The position numbers and the translations under genes were made by a program. Positions 7,610-15,822 of a DNA stretch of 64,000 nucleotides are shown one piece after another (position 1 is the stretch's first letter; every line of letters begins with the position of its first letter). Origin of the DNA: Lactobacillus taiwanensis DSM 21401 (GTDB taxonomy: Bacteria; Bacillota; Bacilli; Lactobacillales; Lactobacillaceae); assembly GCF_001436695.1 (NCBI RefSeq), contig NZ_AYZG01000051.1:492097-556096 (forward strand). The letters are read 5' to 3'. The notes under the pieces were generated by a model. The model searched no databases, had not been told where the DNA came from, and saw only the letters and a program-made list of their open reading frames with translations.

Positions 7610-8335
7610 TTATTCATCGTCTGCAGCAGTGTATACATTAGAAACATCATCGTTATCTTCTAATGCATCAATTAAATGAGCAAATTGCTCTTTTTTATCA
7701 TCTGGAACTGGAGTGGTGTTCTGCGGAATCATAGTTAATTCAGCATTAGCTAATTTATAGCCAGCTTTTTCTAAAGCATCACGTACAGCAGTAAATTGCT
7801 TAGGATCAGTATAGATTTCAAAAGCGTCATCACTAGTTTCTAAATCATCGCCACCAGCATCCATTACATCAAGTAATACTTGATCTTCGTCTGCATCGGT
7901 AGTTGAACGATCGATTACAATGTAACCCTTACGGTCAAACATGTAAGCAACAGAACCAGTTGCACCAAGTGAACCGCCATTACGAGTAAAGGCAACACGA
8001 ACATCTGACGCAGTACGGTTCTTGTTATCAGTTAAAGCTTCAACTAAAACTGCAACACCGCCTGGAGCGTAACCTTCGTATGTAATTTCATCGTAATGTT
8101 CATCTGAATTACCTTCAGCCTTTTTAATAGCACGTTCAATGTTGGTTTTAGGCATGTTAGCTGCACGTGCTTTATCCATAACCATACGTAAAGTAGGATT
8201 TCCTGAAGGGTCAGGACCACCACTCTTTGCAGCCATATAAATTTCACGAGATAATTTTTGGAAAACTTTACCTCTCTTAGCGTCTTGCGCATTCTTGCGG
8301 CCTTGAATATTGTGCCATTTTGAATGTCCTGACAT
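7610..8335 (-). CDS. yebC: YebC/PmpR family protein
   Basis: 241-residue YebC-family protein with the signature start [20 protein letters not shown]. Members bind nucleic acid as transcriptional regulators, and YebC proteins have also been reported to help ribosomes through proline-rich stretches; which role applies here cannot be read from sequence. The three-domain length is normal, with the acidic C-terminus ([19 protein letters not shown]) typical of the family. Strong Shine-Dalgarno AGAAGGA lies upstream, with a clear promoter at 8379-8407. It is followed by its own terminator and then comG. Confidence 0.95.
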   Translation of the reverse strand: MSGHSKWHNIQGRKNAQDAKRGKVFQKLSREIYMAAKSGGPDPSGNPTLRMVMDKARAANMPKTNIERAIKKAEGNSDEHYDEITYEGYAPGGVAVLVEALTDNKNRTASDVRVAFTRNGGSLGATGSVAYMFDRKGYIVIDRSTTDADEDQVLLDVMDAGGDDLETSDDAFEIYTDPKQFTAVRDALEKAGYKLANAELTMIPQNTTPVPDDKKEQFAHLIDALEDNDDVSNVYTAADDE

Positions 8336-8378
8336 AAGAATCCTTCTTTCTTTTTATTTAATATAGTTAACCTTGTCA

Positions 8379-8407
8379 ATCATAACGCACTCAAGATTTA
8401 AATTCAA
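8379..8407 (-). promoter_or_regulatory. Promoter of yebC
   Basis: On the minus strand TTGAAT (8407-8402), a 17-bp spacer, and TATGAT (8384-8379), placing transcription start about 35 nt before the yebC ATG. Confidence 0.6.
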
Positions 8408-8418
8408 TCTATGATTAA

Positions 8419-8934
8419 TTATGAATTACGTTTTTCTTGTCGATGTCTTAACCAATAAACAAAGATACAAATTAAAATTGCTAATAATGCACCAGCTGAA
8501 TCGAGTGCAACATCGTGTAAACTTGGAGTACGGTCTCCAGTTAAATACTGATGAAATTCATCTAATCCAGCCAATCCAATAATTCCTAGCCAAATAAACA
8601 AAGGACCACACCACTTCTTAAATAATCTATCTAATCCTAAACAAGCAAATAATCCTACTAAAAAATATGATGAAAAATGAGCAAACTTCCTCATTACAAA
8701 TTGTGTCATCCCCGCTTCACCATTATCCAAAACAGCATTATGCCAGCGTCCACCGTAGTATATATTCCATCTACCAACAATTCTCTCAACAATTGGAAAA
8801 TGACGATGAATAAATCCTGGGGACATTTCTTGTTCATGATATGTCATTGAACTAGAAATAAATAGTCCTAGCAATACTAATAACATTAAACATACAAAAA
8901 TAAGTTCTCGCTTAGTTAACAAAGTTTTTTTCAT
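8419..8934 (-). CDS. VanZ-like family membrane protein
   Basis: 171 residues from the ATG at 8934, which has AGGAAAG upstream; a longer frame beginning at a TTG (8967) is less likely. Four hydrophobic segments are visible, with the VanZ-type motif of conserved acidic and aromatic residues after the third (GLDEFHQYLTGDRTPSLHDVALDSAGALL). VanZ-family proteins can give low-level teicoplanin resistance, but most chromosomal homologues have no known role. The start overlaps the end of coaBC by 23 nt, so the two genes form an operon. Confidence 0.85.
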   Translation of the reverse strand: MKKTLLTKRELIFVCLMLLVLLGLFISSSMTYHEQEMSPGFIHRHFPIVERIVGRWNIYYGGRWHNAVLDNGEAGMTQFVMRKFAHFSSYFLVGLFACLGLDRLFKKWCGPLFIWLGIIGLAGLDEFHQYLTGDRTPSLHDVALDSAGALLAILICIFVYWLRHRQEKRNS

Positions 8935-10138
8935 TTTTAACTTTCCTACTTTCAAGTTTATCAGCAACTAAATTAATAATTTGCTTAGCAATTTCAACTT
9001 TAGTTGTCTCCTTGATACTTTTTGCTTTCTTACCTTTTCTAAGAACTGTAACTTGATCCTCATTACTGCCAAATACTCCATGACTCACATCATTAGCCAC
9101 AATCATATCTGCATTTTTTTCTTCCAATTTTTTAGCCGCATTTTTTAGTAAATCATTTGTTTCAGCAGCAAAACCTACTACAACTTGATTTTCTTGTTTT
9201 ATATTTCCCATTGTCTTTAAGATATCAGGAGTTTCTTTTAGGAAAATCTTTAACTCATTTCCTTGTTCTCGCTTCTTAATTTTATGATCAATATAATTTA
9301 CCGGTTCATAATCAGCCACAGCAGCTGCCATAATTAAGGCATCCGTATTCAAAAATTCTTTTTTTACAGCTTCTAGCATCTCTTCTGTCGTCTCTACCCG
9401 AATATTGGTCAAATTAGGAGATTTTGGTAAAGGAACAGAAATATGACCTGAAATTAAAGTCACATCTGCACCTGCATTAAGAGCAGCTTTAGTAAGTGCA
9501 ATGCCCATCTTACCACTAGAACGATTACCGAGATAACGAACTGGATCAAGTGGAGAAACTGTACCACCCGCAGTAATTACAAGCTTTTTACCTGATAATC
9601 TTTCCTTTGCTTTTAAGGACGAATCTATCCAAGCCATAATATCAATAGGTTCAGGCATTCTACCTTTGCCACTATATCCCTCAGCTAAGCGCCCAATAGT
9701 TGGATCCATTATTTGAATACCATCTTGTCTTAAAAAAGATAAATTTCTTTGAAAAGCAGCATTACTCCACATATGATTATTCATCGCTGGTACTACATAT
9801 TTAGGTGCAACTGTAGCTAGAAAAGTTGTACTTGCCGCATCATCGGCTAAGCCATTTGCGATTTTGGCAATAAAATTTGCAGTTGCTGGAACTACAACAG
9901 CAATCTCAGTCCAATCAGCCAATTCAATATGCGGAATCTTATTAGCTACCTCTTCTTCCCATAGGTCGGTTAAGACTGGATATTTAGTTAAAGCAGCTAA
10001 AGTTTGAGTACTGGTCAAATGAACTGCTTCCTTAGTCATTACTACTCTTACTTCATGACCCGCTTTTTGAAAATTGCGCACTACACTAATTGCTTTATAG
10101 GCAGCAATACTACCAGTGATATATATTGTAGCTTTCAT
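8912..10138 (-). CDS. coaBC: Bifunctional CoaBC: phosphopantothenoylcysteine synthetase/decarboxylase
   Basis: 408-residue enzyme for two steps of coenzyme A synthesis. The CoaC flavin domain (about 1-180) has GSIAAYKA, catalytic His70 (KIPHIELADW) and the PAMNNHMW motif (117-124). The CoaB domain (about 185-400) has the substrate and nucleotide sites GGTVSPLDPVRYLGNRSSGKMG and a KIKK loop. The substrate clamp, ACGD-x2-GRM in E. coli with catalytic Cys158, here reads AEGYSGKGRM, so Glu151 stands at the cysteine position. The protein otherwise looks intact. It is divergent from the metal-binding lipoprotein gene and co-transcribed with the VanZ-like gene. Confidence 0.93.
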   Translation of the reverse strand: MKATIYITGSIAAYKAISVVRNFQKAGHEVRVVMTKEAVHLTSTQTLAALTKYPVLTDLWEEEVANKIPHIELADWTEIAVVVPATANFIAKIANGLADDAASTTFLATVAPKYVVPAMNNHMWSNAAFQRNLSFLRQDGIQIMDPTIGRLAEGYSGKGRMPEPIDIMAWIDSSLKAKERLSGKKLVITAGGTVSPLDPVRYLGNRSSGKMGIALTKAALNAGADVTLISGHISVPLPKSPNLTNIRVETTEEMLEAVKKEFLNTDALIMAAAVADYEPVNYIDHKIKKREQGNELKIFLKETPDILKTMGNIKQENQVVVGFAAETNDLLKNAAKKLEEKNADMIVANDVSHGVFGSNEDQVTVLRKGKKAKSIKETTKVEIAKQIINLVADKLESRKVKNEKNFVN

Positions 10139-10201
10139 CGTTTCTTACCTTAATTCTGTAATTTCTTTCTACTATAACACAAGAATATTAATACAAAATA
10201 A

Positions 10202-10230
10202 TTGACAAATAAAAAATTCTAATATATCCT
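10202..10230 (+). promoter_or_regulatory. Promoter of the metal-binding lipoprotein gene
   Basis: TTGACA (10202-10207), 17-bp spacer, TATCCT (10225-10230). The -35 is perfect, the -10 is weak. Downstream, AAAGGATAAAT occurs twice (10251-10261 and 10273-10283), the second copy providing the ribosome binding site. Confidence 0.5.
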
Positions 10231-10250
10231 GATATGATTTATATTGAATT

Positions 10251-10283
10251 AAAGGATAAATCTTATAATTTGAAAGGATAAAT
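10251..10283 (+). repeat. Direct 11-bp repeat AAAGGATAAAT in the leader
   Basis: Two exact copies 22 bp apart. The second supplies the AAAGGA ribosome site before the ATG at 10290; the first has no start codon in range. It may be a local duplication. Confidence 0.5.
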
Positions 10284-10289
10284 GTATTA

Positions 10290-11183
10290 ATGAAAAAATA
10301 TTACCGAAAAATACTAACAATTTTTTTGACAGCTTTTATACTTATTTTAATCCTGACAGGCTGTTCGAAAAAAGATAATTCATCATCTAATAAAATTTCA
10401 ATTGTAACAAGTACTAACGTTTACGCAAATATTGCACAAAATGTCTTAGGAAAGTATGGCAAAGCAAGTGCAATCATTACTAATAGCTCTACAGATCCTC
10501 ACGATTTTGAGCCAACTACAGCTGATGCCAAAAAAGTTCAAGATGCTAAAATTATTATTGCTAATGGTTTAGGATATGATTCTTGGTTACCAAAATTAGC
10601 TAAATCAAACAATAAATCTGCCGTTTTAGTTGGTGAAGACCTTATGAAACTTAAAAATGGTGCTAATCCTCATATTTGGTTTGATTTAAATATGCCTACT
10701 AAATATGTTAATTATTTAGTAAAACGTCTAGCCAAAATAGATAAGAAACATGCGGCCTACTATAAAGAAAACGGTGCTAAATATCTAGCAAAAATTAATA
10801 AGATCAAAAGGATAGCTGCTTCAGTTGATGGGGCTAAACAAAAGCCAGTTTATGTCAGTGAGCCTATTTTTGATTATGCTTTAAAAGCTACTCACTTCAA
10901 GATTGGAGACAAGGCATTTGAAGAAGCTATTGAAAATGAAACCGATCCAAGTGCTAAAATTATTCATCAAATGAACCAAACTATCGATAAACGAGGAATT
11001 TCTTTCTTTGTCAAAAATTCTCAAGTAAATAGTTCAACAGTAAATAACTTTGTAAAACGAGCCAAAGCAAAGAACATCCCAATTCTTCAAGTTCGTGAAA
11101 CTATTCCAAATGATACAACTTATATAGAATGGATGACAGAAAATTATCAAAATCTTGCTAATATTAATAAAAAGTTGAAATAA
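10290..11183 (+). CDS. Metal ABC transporter substrate-binding lipoprotein (ZnuA/PsaA family)
   Basis: 297-residue cluster A-I solute-binding protein, anchored outside the membrane by a lipobox (LTGC, Cys25) after an N-terminal hydrophobic signal. Likely metal ligands are H71 (DPHDFEP), H128 (NPHIWFD), E191 (VSEPIFDYA) and D275. Glu at the third position resembles the manganese-binding type (PsaA/MtsA) rather than the His of ZnuA, and there is no His-rich loop. This points to Mn or Fe over Zn, but it is an inference from alignment by eye. No permease or ATPase gene adjoins it, so it must work with a transporter encoded elsewhere. Confidence 0.85.
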   Translation: MKKYYRKILTIFLTAFILILILTGCSKKDNSSSNKISIVTSTNVYANIAQNVLGKYGKASAIITNSSTDPHDFEPTTADAKKVQDAKIIIANGLGYDSWLPKLAKSNNKSAVLVGEDLMKLKNGANPHIWFDLNMPTKYVNYLVKRLAKIDKKHAAYYKENGAKYLAKINKIKRIAASVDGAKQKPVYVSEPIFDYALKATHFKIGDKAFEEAIENETDPSAKIIHQMNQTIDKRGISFFVKNSQVNSSTVNNFVKRAKAKNIPILQVRETIPNDTTYIEWMTENYQNLANINKKLK

Positions 11184-11186
11184 TTC

Positions 11187-11212
11187 AAAAAAGAGGGGTA
11201 CCCCTCTTTTTT
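11187..11212. terminator. Bidirectional terminator
   Basis: AAGAGGGG (11191-11198) pairs with CCCCTCTT (11201-11208), flanked by A and T runs on both sides, so it serves the lipoprotein gene and the convergent hydrolase gene. Confidence 0.88.
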
Positions 11213-11216
11213 CTTA

Positions 11217-11990
11217 CTATAAAATAGCTCCCAATTTATTATTAAATTGTTTAGGAATTTCTGCCATGATCACGTGACCACTTGGCGACATAATCAAACT
11301 ATCTATTTTCATATTTCTTTGTTTTAACCATTTCTCATAACCTTCTCGATAATATGGACTTTCCTTAGCAACGAAAAAAGTAGTCTGAATCTCAGTATTT
11401 TCTAAGACCGCACGCCAATCAAGTGACATATGATTTTCAAGTAAATCTACATTATCTTTTCTATTAAATGGATTATCCTGTTTAGCCTGCATTAACTTAG
11501 CATAAACATCATCATCTAAACCAGCATATGTTTCATGAACACTCGGTCTTTCTTGACATTTTTCTAGATAATTTTTTCTTGTATAATCCATAAATCCATA
11601 CTGCCATTCGTTATCATTTAACATCTTTGGAGATTGATCAATTATTAAAGCTTGTTTAATTAAATCATGATAATGTTTCATCAAGCAAAAGATAATCGAT
11701 GCACCCATTGAATGTCCCATAAAAATAGCTTTTTTTATCTGCAAAAATGATACCAACTCAAATAAATCTTGCGTTAACCGTTCTATATTATGTCCCTTTT
11801 CGGTTCGTTGGCTTTTACCCATATTTCTATGATCATAAGTTATAACTTGATATCCTAATTTATTTAGAAAAGGTACTTGAGCTGACCAAATTTCTTGGTA
11901 AGCGCCAAAGCCGTTAACCAAAACAATTGTTTTTCCTTTTCCTACTATTTCATAACTAATTTTCACATTATCGCTTGTCTTAAAAAGCAT
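11217..11990 (-). CDS. Alpha/beta-fold hydrolase
   Basis: 257-residue alpha/beta hydrolase fold protein with no signal peptide. The oxyanion segment NGFGA is at 26-30, the nucleophile elbow GHSMGA at 92-97 (Ser94), and a late histidine in SPSGHVIMAE near residue 240 completes the triad. The substrate is unknown; such proteins include carboxylesterases, lipases and C-C hydrolases. It starts 2 nt after the end of the upstream membrane protein gene, so the two are probably one operon. Confidence 0.85.
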   Translation of the reverse strand: MLFKTSDNVKISYEIVGKGKTIVLVNGFGAYQEIWSAQVPFLNKLGYQVITYDHRNMGKSQRTEKGHNIERLTQDLFELVSFLQIKKAIFMGHSMGASIIFCLMKHYHDLIKQALIIDQSPKMLNDNEWQYGFMDYTRKNYLEKCQERPSVHETYAGLDDDVYAKLMQAKQDNPFNRKDNVDLLENHMSLDWRAVLENTEIQTTFFVAKESPYYREGYEKWLKQRNMKIDSLIMSPSGHVIMAEIPKQFNNKLGAIL

Positions 11991-11992
11991 TT

Positions 11993-12700
11993 TTACTCCT
12001 TATCTTGCTTAATCTTAATAAATAGGCAACCAATCGCTGCAATTATCGCTGTAATTAAGGCCTGACTCAAACCACTACTTAAGCTCACATTAATTCCGCT
12101 ATAAACACTTTGTTGAAGTGAGCTAGTAGCTACACCAGCAGCATATGATAAAACTCCATATGATCCCACCGCAGCAAGAATAAGAGGAATAATTGCAATT
12201 TTCTTACCAAATAAAACTAATGCTATTGCCAAAATATAAAAGCCGATGAGTAAGAAATATATCAAATGATAAATTTGAGCGGCTTGTTTTACATCAGACG
12301 AATTTTGTCTTAATTGTTCATTTACTAATTGTAAAATCACTTGATTAAAAACCTGTTCCTGCTGTGTATCATTATTCAACTGTAAATCAGTAGCTGTTAA
12401 TTTATTATTAGCTAAATAATTCGTACTTAATTTATTTAAGCCTTGATATGACGTTTGCAACTTAATATTTTTAGGTAATTGCGATAAGAGTGTATCTTCT
12501 ATTCCAGAATCTTGTAAAAAACTTACTCCCATCTGTAAATCACTATTATTCGATTGATCAACTACTTTATTAATTGAATTCTTTACTAAGCCAGCAGTAC
12601 TGTCTACTTTTAATTGAACTGGACTCGTTAAAGTCAAGCTCAAGGAGATAAAAATCAAGCCACTAACTACTAATCTCCAAATCCATTTTATAAATTTCAA
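11993..12700 (-). CDS. Membrane protein of unknown function
   Basis: 235 residues starting at a TTG (12700-12698) with AGGAG 8 nt upstream; the first ATG inside would cut off the N-terminal hydrophobic segment. Hydrophobic segments lie near residues 7-27, 143-163, 168-193 and 207-230. The loop between the first and second (about 115 residues, rich in Gln, Asn and Ser) would be outside the cell. I do not recognise a family. It is paired with the hydrolase gene downstream and divergent from the DUF4097-like gene. Confidence 0.7.
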   Translation of the reverse strand: MKFIKWIWRLVVSGLIFISLSLTLTSPVQLKVDSTAGLVKNSINKVVDQSNNSDLQMGVSFLQDSGIEDTLLSQLPKNIKLQTSYQGLNKLSTNYLANNKLTATDLQLNNDTQQEQVFNQVILQLVNEQLRQNSSDVKQAAQIYHLIYFLLIGFYILAIALVLFGKKIAIIPLILAAVGSYGVLSYAAGVATSSLQQSVYSGINVSLSSGLSQALITAIIAAIGCLFIKIKQDKE

Positions 12701-12775
12701 GTTTTTTCTCCTAATAAAAATTTAGTCTATATTTTAATACTCATAAAAAACATACATACAGCTTTTTTAGTGCTA

Positions 12776-12781
12776 TATAAT
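12776..12781 (+). promoter_or_regulatory. -10 box before the DUF4097-like gene
   Basis: A perfect TATAAT lies 32 nt before the ATG at 12813; no convincing -35 is seen. AAAGGAG at the ribosome site is strong. Confidence 0.4.
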
Positions 12782-12812
12782 AAAAGTGTAACAAAAATTA
12801 AAGGAGTTCAAT

Positions 12813-14030
12813 ATGATTGATGAAAAACTAAAAAAATTTTTCAATAAATTTCCTCATATAAAGGAAAATAAACCTTTACAAACAACTCTCAGTAAGAAAA
12901 TCAATAACTTAATAAAAAAAGAACTTCAACATGGAGCAAGTCAAATTGAAGCAGAGCAAAAAGCTCTATTGAATTTAACTGACCTTGATACGCTACTTTC
13001 ACAACTAAAAAGCTTAGAAGCAACAGACTACAGCAAATATAATGACTTTTTTGCTAAAATTTTCGACTCAAAATTAGTTAATGAACTAAAACTTAAATTA
13101 AATCAAATTGACGAAATACATTTAAACTATCGTCTAGGTGATATACTGGTTCTACCAACTAATTCACCAAATTTAATCGTGCACGACTTTATGTCACGTG
13201 ATATCGAGAATCTCCATTCAACTGTTGAAAAAATCGGAAATGTTCTTAAAATCACTCAAGGTCCGCGTAAATTAGTAGGTATTTTCAAAAATAAAACTTT
13301 ACTATTCTTACCCAAAGAATTCACTGGATTTTTAACTATTCGAAGTCAAAGCGGAGATGTTTATATCAATAAAATTCCCAGTTACTGCATGATTGATATC
13401 ACTGCTGTTTCGGGTGATTTACTATTAGCACATTCTACTCTCAAAAGAGTTCAAGCAGATCTAAAATCAGGCGATATTGCTGTATCTGCAACATCGGCTA
13501 ATGTATTTCATATCAATGCTCATTCAGGGACGCTTACAGCTGATAATATTAATGCCAAAGAAGAAATCTCTTACCACACTACTAGTGGCAACATGGATTT
13601 AGAAAATATTTCAAGTAAGAACTTTTTTATTGATACTAAAACTGGAAAAATTACAGTCAATCAACTAAAAAGTCAAAATATTGAGATCTTAACTGATTCA
13701 GGCAATATAACTTTAAATAATAGTGAAGGTAAAGGTAATGTTAAAGCTAATACTGGTAAAATAAATTTGTCGCTTGATAAAAGCAACCAATTTAATCTAT
13801 CTATTCAAAGCAAGATAGGAAATATTCATATCCATATTCCAGATACCATATCCTTTACGTTTAACGTTGATACCAAGAAAATCGGTTTAACTGATCTTCC
13901 TCTCAACTCAATTATTTACAGTAGCGACGACTACGATAAAGTCAAAGGCTATGTGGGTGCTGAAGACTCAAATAATTCTCTAAATATTGAAAGTGATATG
14001 GGAAAAGTTTCAATTAAGAATCCAAATTAA
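12813..14030 (+). CDS. DUF4097-like beta-repeat protein
   Basis: 405 residues, no signal peptide or membrane segment. The N-terminal 90 residues are charged and helical (MIDEKLKKFFNKFP). From about residue 100 to the end there is a right-handed beta-repeat pattern with recurring [TS]xSGDxxxx units (SQSGDVYIN, VSGDLLLA, LKSGDIAVS, TTSGNMDLE, TKTGKITVN, TDSGNITLN, ANTGKINLS, SDMGKVSIK), typical of the DUF4097 / putative adhesin family. Such proteins often accompany envelope-stress regulators of the PspC or LiaFSR kind, none of which is here. The lack of secretion signal argues against a surface adhesin. Ends before a strong terminator. Confidence 0.78.
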   Translation: MIDEKLKKFFNKFPHIKENKPLQTTLSKKINNLIKKELQHGASQIEAEQKALLNLTDLDTLLSQLKSLEATDYSKYNDFFAKIFDSKLVNELKLKLNQIDEIHLNYRLGDILVLPTNSPNLIVHDFMSRDIENLHSTVEKIGNVLKITQGPRKLVGIFKNKTLLFLPKEFTGFLTIRSQSGDVYINKIPSYCMIDITAVSGDLLLAHSTLKRVQADLKSGDIAVSATSANVFHINAHSGTLTADNINAKEEISYHTTSGNMDLENISSKNFFIDTKTGKITVNQLKSQNIEILTDSGNITLNNSEGKGNVKANTGKINLSLDKSNQFNLSIQSKIGNIHIHIPDTISFTFNVDTKKIGLTDLPLNSIIYSSDDYDKVKGYVGAEDSNNSLNIESDMGKVSIKNPN

Positions 14031-14043
14031 ATAATTAACAAAC

Positions 14044-14086
14044 AAAAAAGAATGCTGGTAAACAAAAACTACCAGCATTCTTTTTT
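14044..14086. terminator. Bidirectional terminator
   Basis: A 17-bp stem, AAAAAAGAATGCTGGTA (14044-14060) with its complement (14070-14086), with U-runs in either direction. It ends the DUF4097-like gene and the convergent crcB operon. Confidence 0.9.
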
Positions 14087-14093
14087 CTAAAAA

Positions 14094-14456
14094 TTAGATT
14101 AGCATACCAACTTTATATCCGATAAATACTAAAAATAATCCTCCACCATAAGAAAGTAAGGCGTAAAGAATAAAAGTACCATAGTTATGGTCTTGCCAAT
14201 GAGACAGAAGTTCAACATTTAATGTCGAAAAAGTAGTATATCCACCTAAAACTCCGGTCCCAACTAAGGCATAAATAAATGGAGATAACTTACATGCAAA
14301 CACTACTCCTAATAAAAAGGCACCGGTTAAATTTATTAGCAGAGTTGCATAAGGGAAATCCCGTTCCCAATGTTTTTTGCCATAATTAGTAATTCCATAT
14401 CTCAAAAGTGCACCCCAAATAGCGCCAAAACCTGCTACTACAACTGTTGTAATCAT
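14094..14456 (-). CDS. crcB: Fluoride channel subunit CrcB (second)
   Basis: 120-residue Fluc/CrcB fluoride exporter with four transmembrane helices. The conserved GxxxRY start region (GALLRYGITNY), the Asn in NLTGAFLLG and the GGYTTFSTL phenylalanine/TTFS motif are present. Lactobacilli often carry two crcB genes whose products form a heterodimer. It overlaps the other crcB by 4 nt, so the two are translated together. No fluoride riboswitch is visible upstream of the operon. Confidence 0.92.
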   Translation of the reverse strand: MITTVVVAGFGAIWGALLRYGITNYGKKHWERDFPYATLLINLTGAFLLGVVFACKLSPFIYALVGTGVLGGYTTFSTLNVELLSHWQDHNYGTFILYALLSYGGGLFLVFIGYKVGMLI

Positions 14457-14845
14457 GCTTTTATTGCCAACTTTCTACCTAGTACTTTACCGATTATCAT
14501 TCCTAAATAAGCACATAAAAAACCAATAAATATTGAACTAAAAAAATACAAGATTGCTTGACTATGCATACCATTTTCTAATTGCTTTAAAGTATCTAAA
14601 TGAAAACTAGAAAATGTCGTAAAAGCACCAACAAAACCAGTACTTAATCCCGTGACTAGCCAGTCACGACCTTCTCTAAATTCAATAAAGAAATAGGTCA
14701 AAAATGCCAATAAAAAACAGCCGAGAATGTTAGCAATAAATGTCCCCGACTGAGACCAAACTAAATTTAAATATGCTCTTAATGCACCTCCAAAAAAAGC
14801 AAATACTCCTACACTTAAATAATTTTCTATCTTTTTATTCATCAA
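14453..14845 (-). CDS. crcB: Fluoride channel subunit CrcB (first)
   Basis: 130-residue CrcB protein: four hydrophobic helices, GGALRAYLNLV near residue 20, the pore Asn in NILGCFLLAF and GAFTTFSSF with the phenylalanine-box region. Its start overlaps the end of the HAD gene by 11 nt and its end overlaps the second crcB by 4 nt. Two adjacent, unequal CrcB proteins suggest an obligate heterodimer with inverted topology, as known for other Gram-positive pairs. The protein exports fluoride passively. Confidence 0.92.
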   Translation of the reverse strand: MMNKKIENYLSVGVFAFFGGALRAYLNLVWSQSGTFIANILGCFLLAFLTYFFIEFREGRDWLVTGLSTGFVGAFTTFSSFHLDTLKQLENGMHSQAILYFFSSIFIGFLCAYLGMIIGKVLGRKLAIKA

Positions 14846-15650
14846 ATACCAACCTTCTTAATGCATATGCAATCCCATCTTCGTTATTTGTTTTCGTAAC
14901 ATAATTTGCGCGTTCCTTTATTTCAGATACCGCATTTCCCATTGCAACTTTATAGAATCCCGGAACATCAAACATAGAAATATCATTAGTTTGATCACCG
15001 AAAATCATTACTTCATCTTCTTTTAAATTTAGTTTTTTAGCTAATTCTTTTAACGCATTTCCTTTCGATGCCTGCTTTGAATTAATCTCAATCAAAGTTT
15101 CATCTGAAGTTGAAACATTATATCTTTCAAATACTTCCTCTGATAAATTCCGATAAATATTCTTCATTTCAGCTGGAGATCCTGAAAACATGGCCTTAGT
15201 AAATTTAATATCTTCTGAAATATCTTTTAGTTGAGAAACTTCGATTGGCATTCTTGTTAACCAGCTTTCACGTGATAAATAGTAATTAATAAAATGATCT
15301 AACGTAATAAACTTGTCTCTTACTTCAATATGAAAATTTGCTTGTAATTTATCAGCAATTTTTTCAAAAAAGATAAAATCATCATAACTTAATAGTTCTT
15401 CAACAATTGGCTTTCCTTGAGCATTTAACACTAAAGCCCCATTAAATGCAACAACGTACTGAGCAGAATCCTTTAAGTCCAACTCATTAAGATAGTCCCT
15501 AATACCTGGAAATGGTCTACCTGAGCACGGAACTATTTTAATTCCCATCCTTGATGCCTTTTGAAGAGCTTGCTTTGTTTTAACACTTATTTCTTGTTTA
15601 TCATTTAATAAAGTTCCATCAAGATCTACAGCAATTAATTTTATATTCAT
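14835..15650 (-). CDS. Cof-type HAD-IIB phosphatase
   Basis: 271-residue HAD superfamily hydrolase of the Cof/YidA type. Motif I VDLDGTLLND is at residues 8-17, motif II at SGR near 39-41, Lys of motif III near residue 195 (KASKGNAL region) and motif IV GDQTNDISMF near 218-227. Substrates are usually sugar phosphates or nucleotide phosphates; the exact one is not readable. First gene of an operon with the two crcB genes (11-nt overlap). A similar protein is at 26755-27615. Confidence 0.9.
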   Translation of the reverse strand: MNIKLIAVDLDGTLLNDKQEISVKTKQALQKASRMGIKIVPCSGRPFPGIRDYLNELDLKDSAQYVVAFNGALVLNAQGKPIVEELLSYDDFIFFEKIADKLQANFHIEVRDKFITLDHFINYYLSRESWLTRMPIEVSQLKDISEDIKFTKAMFSGSPAEMKNIYRNLSEEVFERYNVSTSDETLIEINSKQASKGNALKELAKKLNLKEDEVMIFGDQTNDISMFDVPGFYKVAMGNAVSEIKERANYVTKTNNEDGIAYALRRLVFDE

Positions 15651-15706
15651 TATTTTTTCTCCTTATGTAATCGGTTACTCTCCTTCCTATTATACAAAAA
15701 ATGCAT

Positions 15707-15757
15707 AAAAAAAGACGACACTACCTCCCTGTTAATACAAGAAAGTAGGCGTCGTCA
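15707..15757 (-). terminator. Terminator of glmM operon
   Basis: GACGACACTAC (15714-15724) pairs, with a small bulge, with GTAGGCGTCGTC (15745-15756). On the minus strand the stem is followed by TTTTTTTATG. It closes the cdaA-ybbR-glmM unit before the HAD-crcB unit. Confidence 0.82.
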
Positions 15758-15822
15758 GATATTAATCGGTTAAATTGGTGAACACCATCACCATATTAAA
15801 TTTTAAATAAAACTAAAAACAA

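Noticed and set aside
8044..8379. A 111-codon frame overlapping the start of yebC
   Set aside because: It is a shifted frame of yebC, whose product is a clear full-length family member.
8935..8967. An 11-codon longer start for the VanZ-like gene
   Set aside because: It begins with TTG, has no ribosome site and lies in coaBC; the ATG at 8934 has AGGAAAG upstream.
15651..15822. Fluoride riboswitch for the crcB genes
   Set aside because: I looked upstream of the HAD-crcB-crcB operon for the riboswitch motif and saw only the glmM terminator and an AT-rich promoter region.
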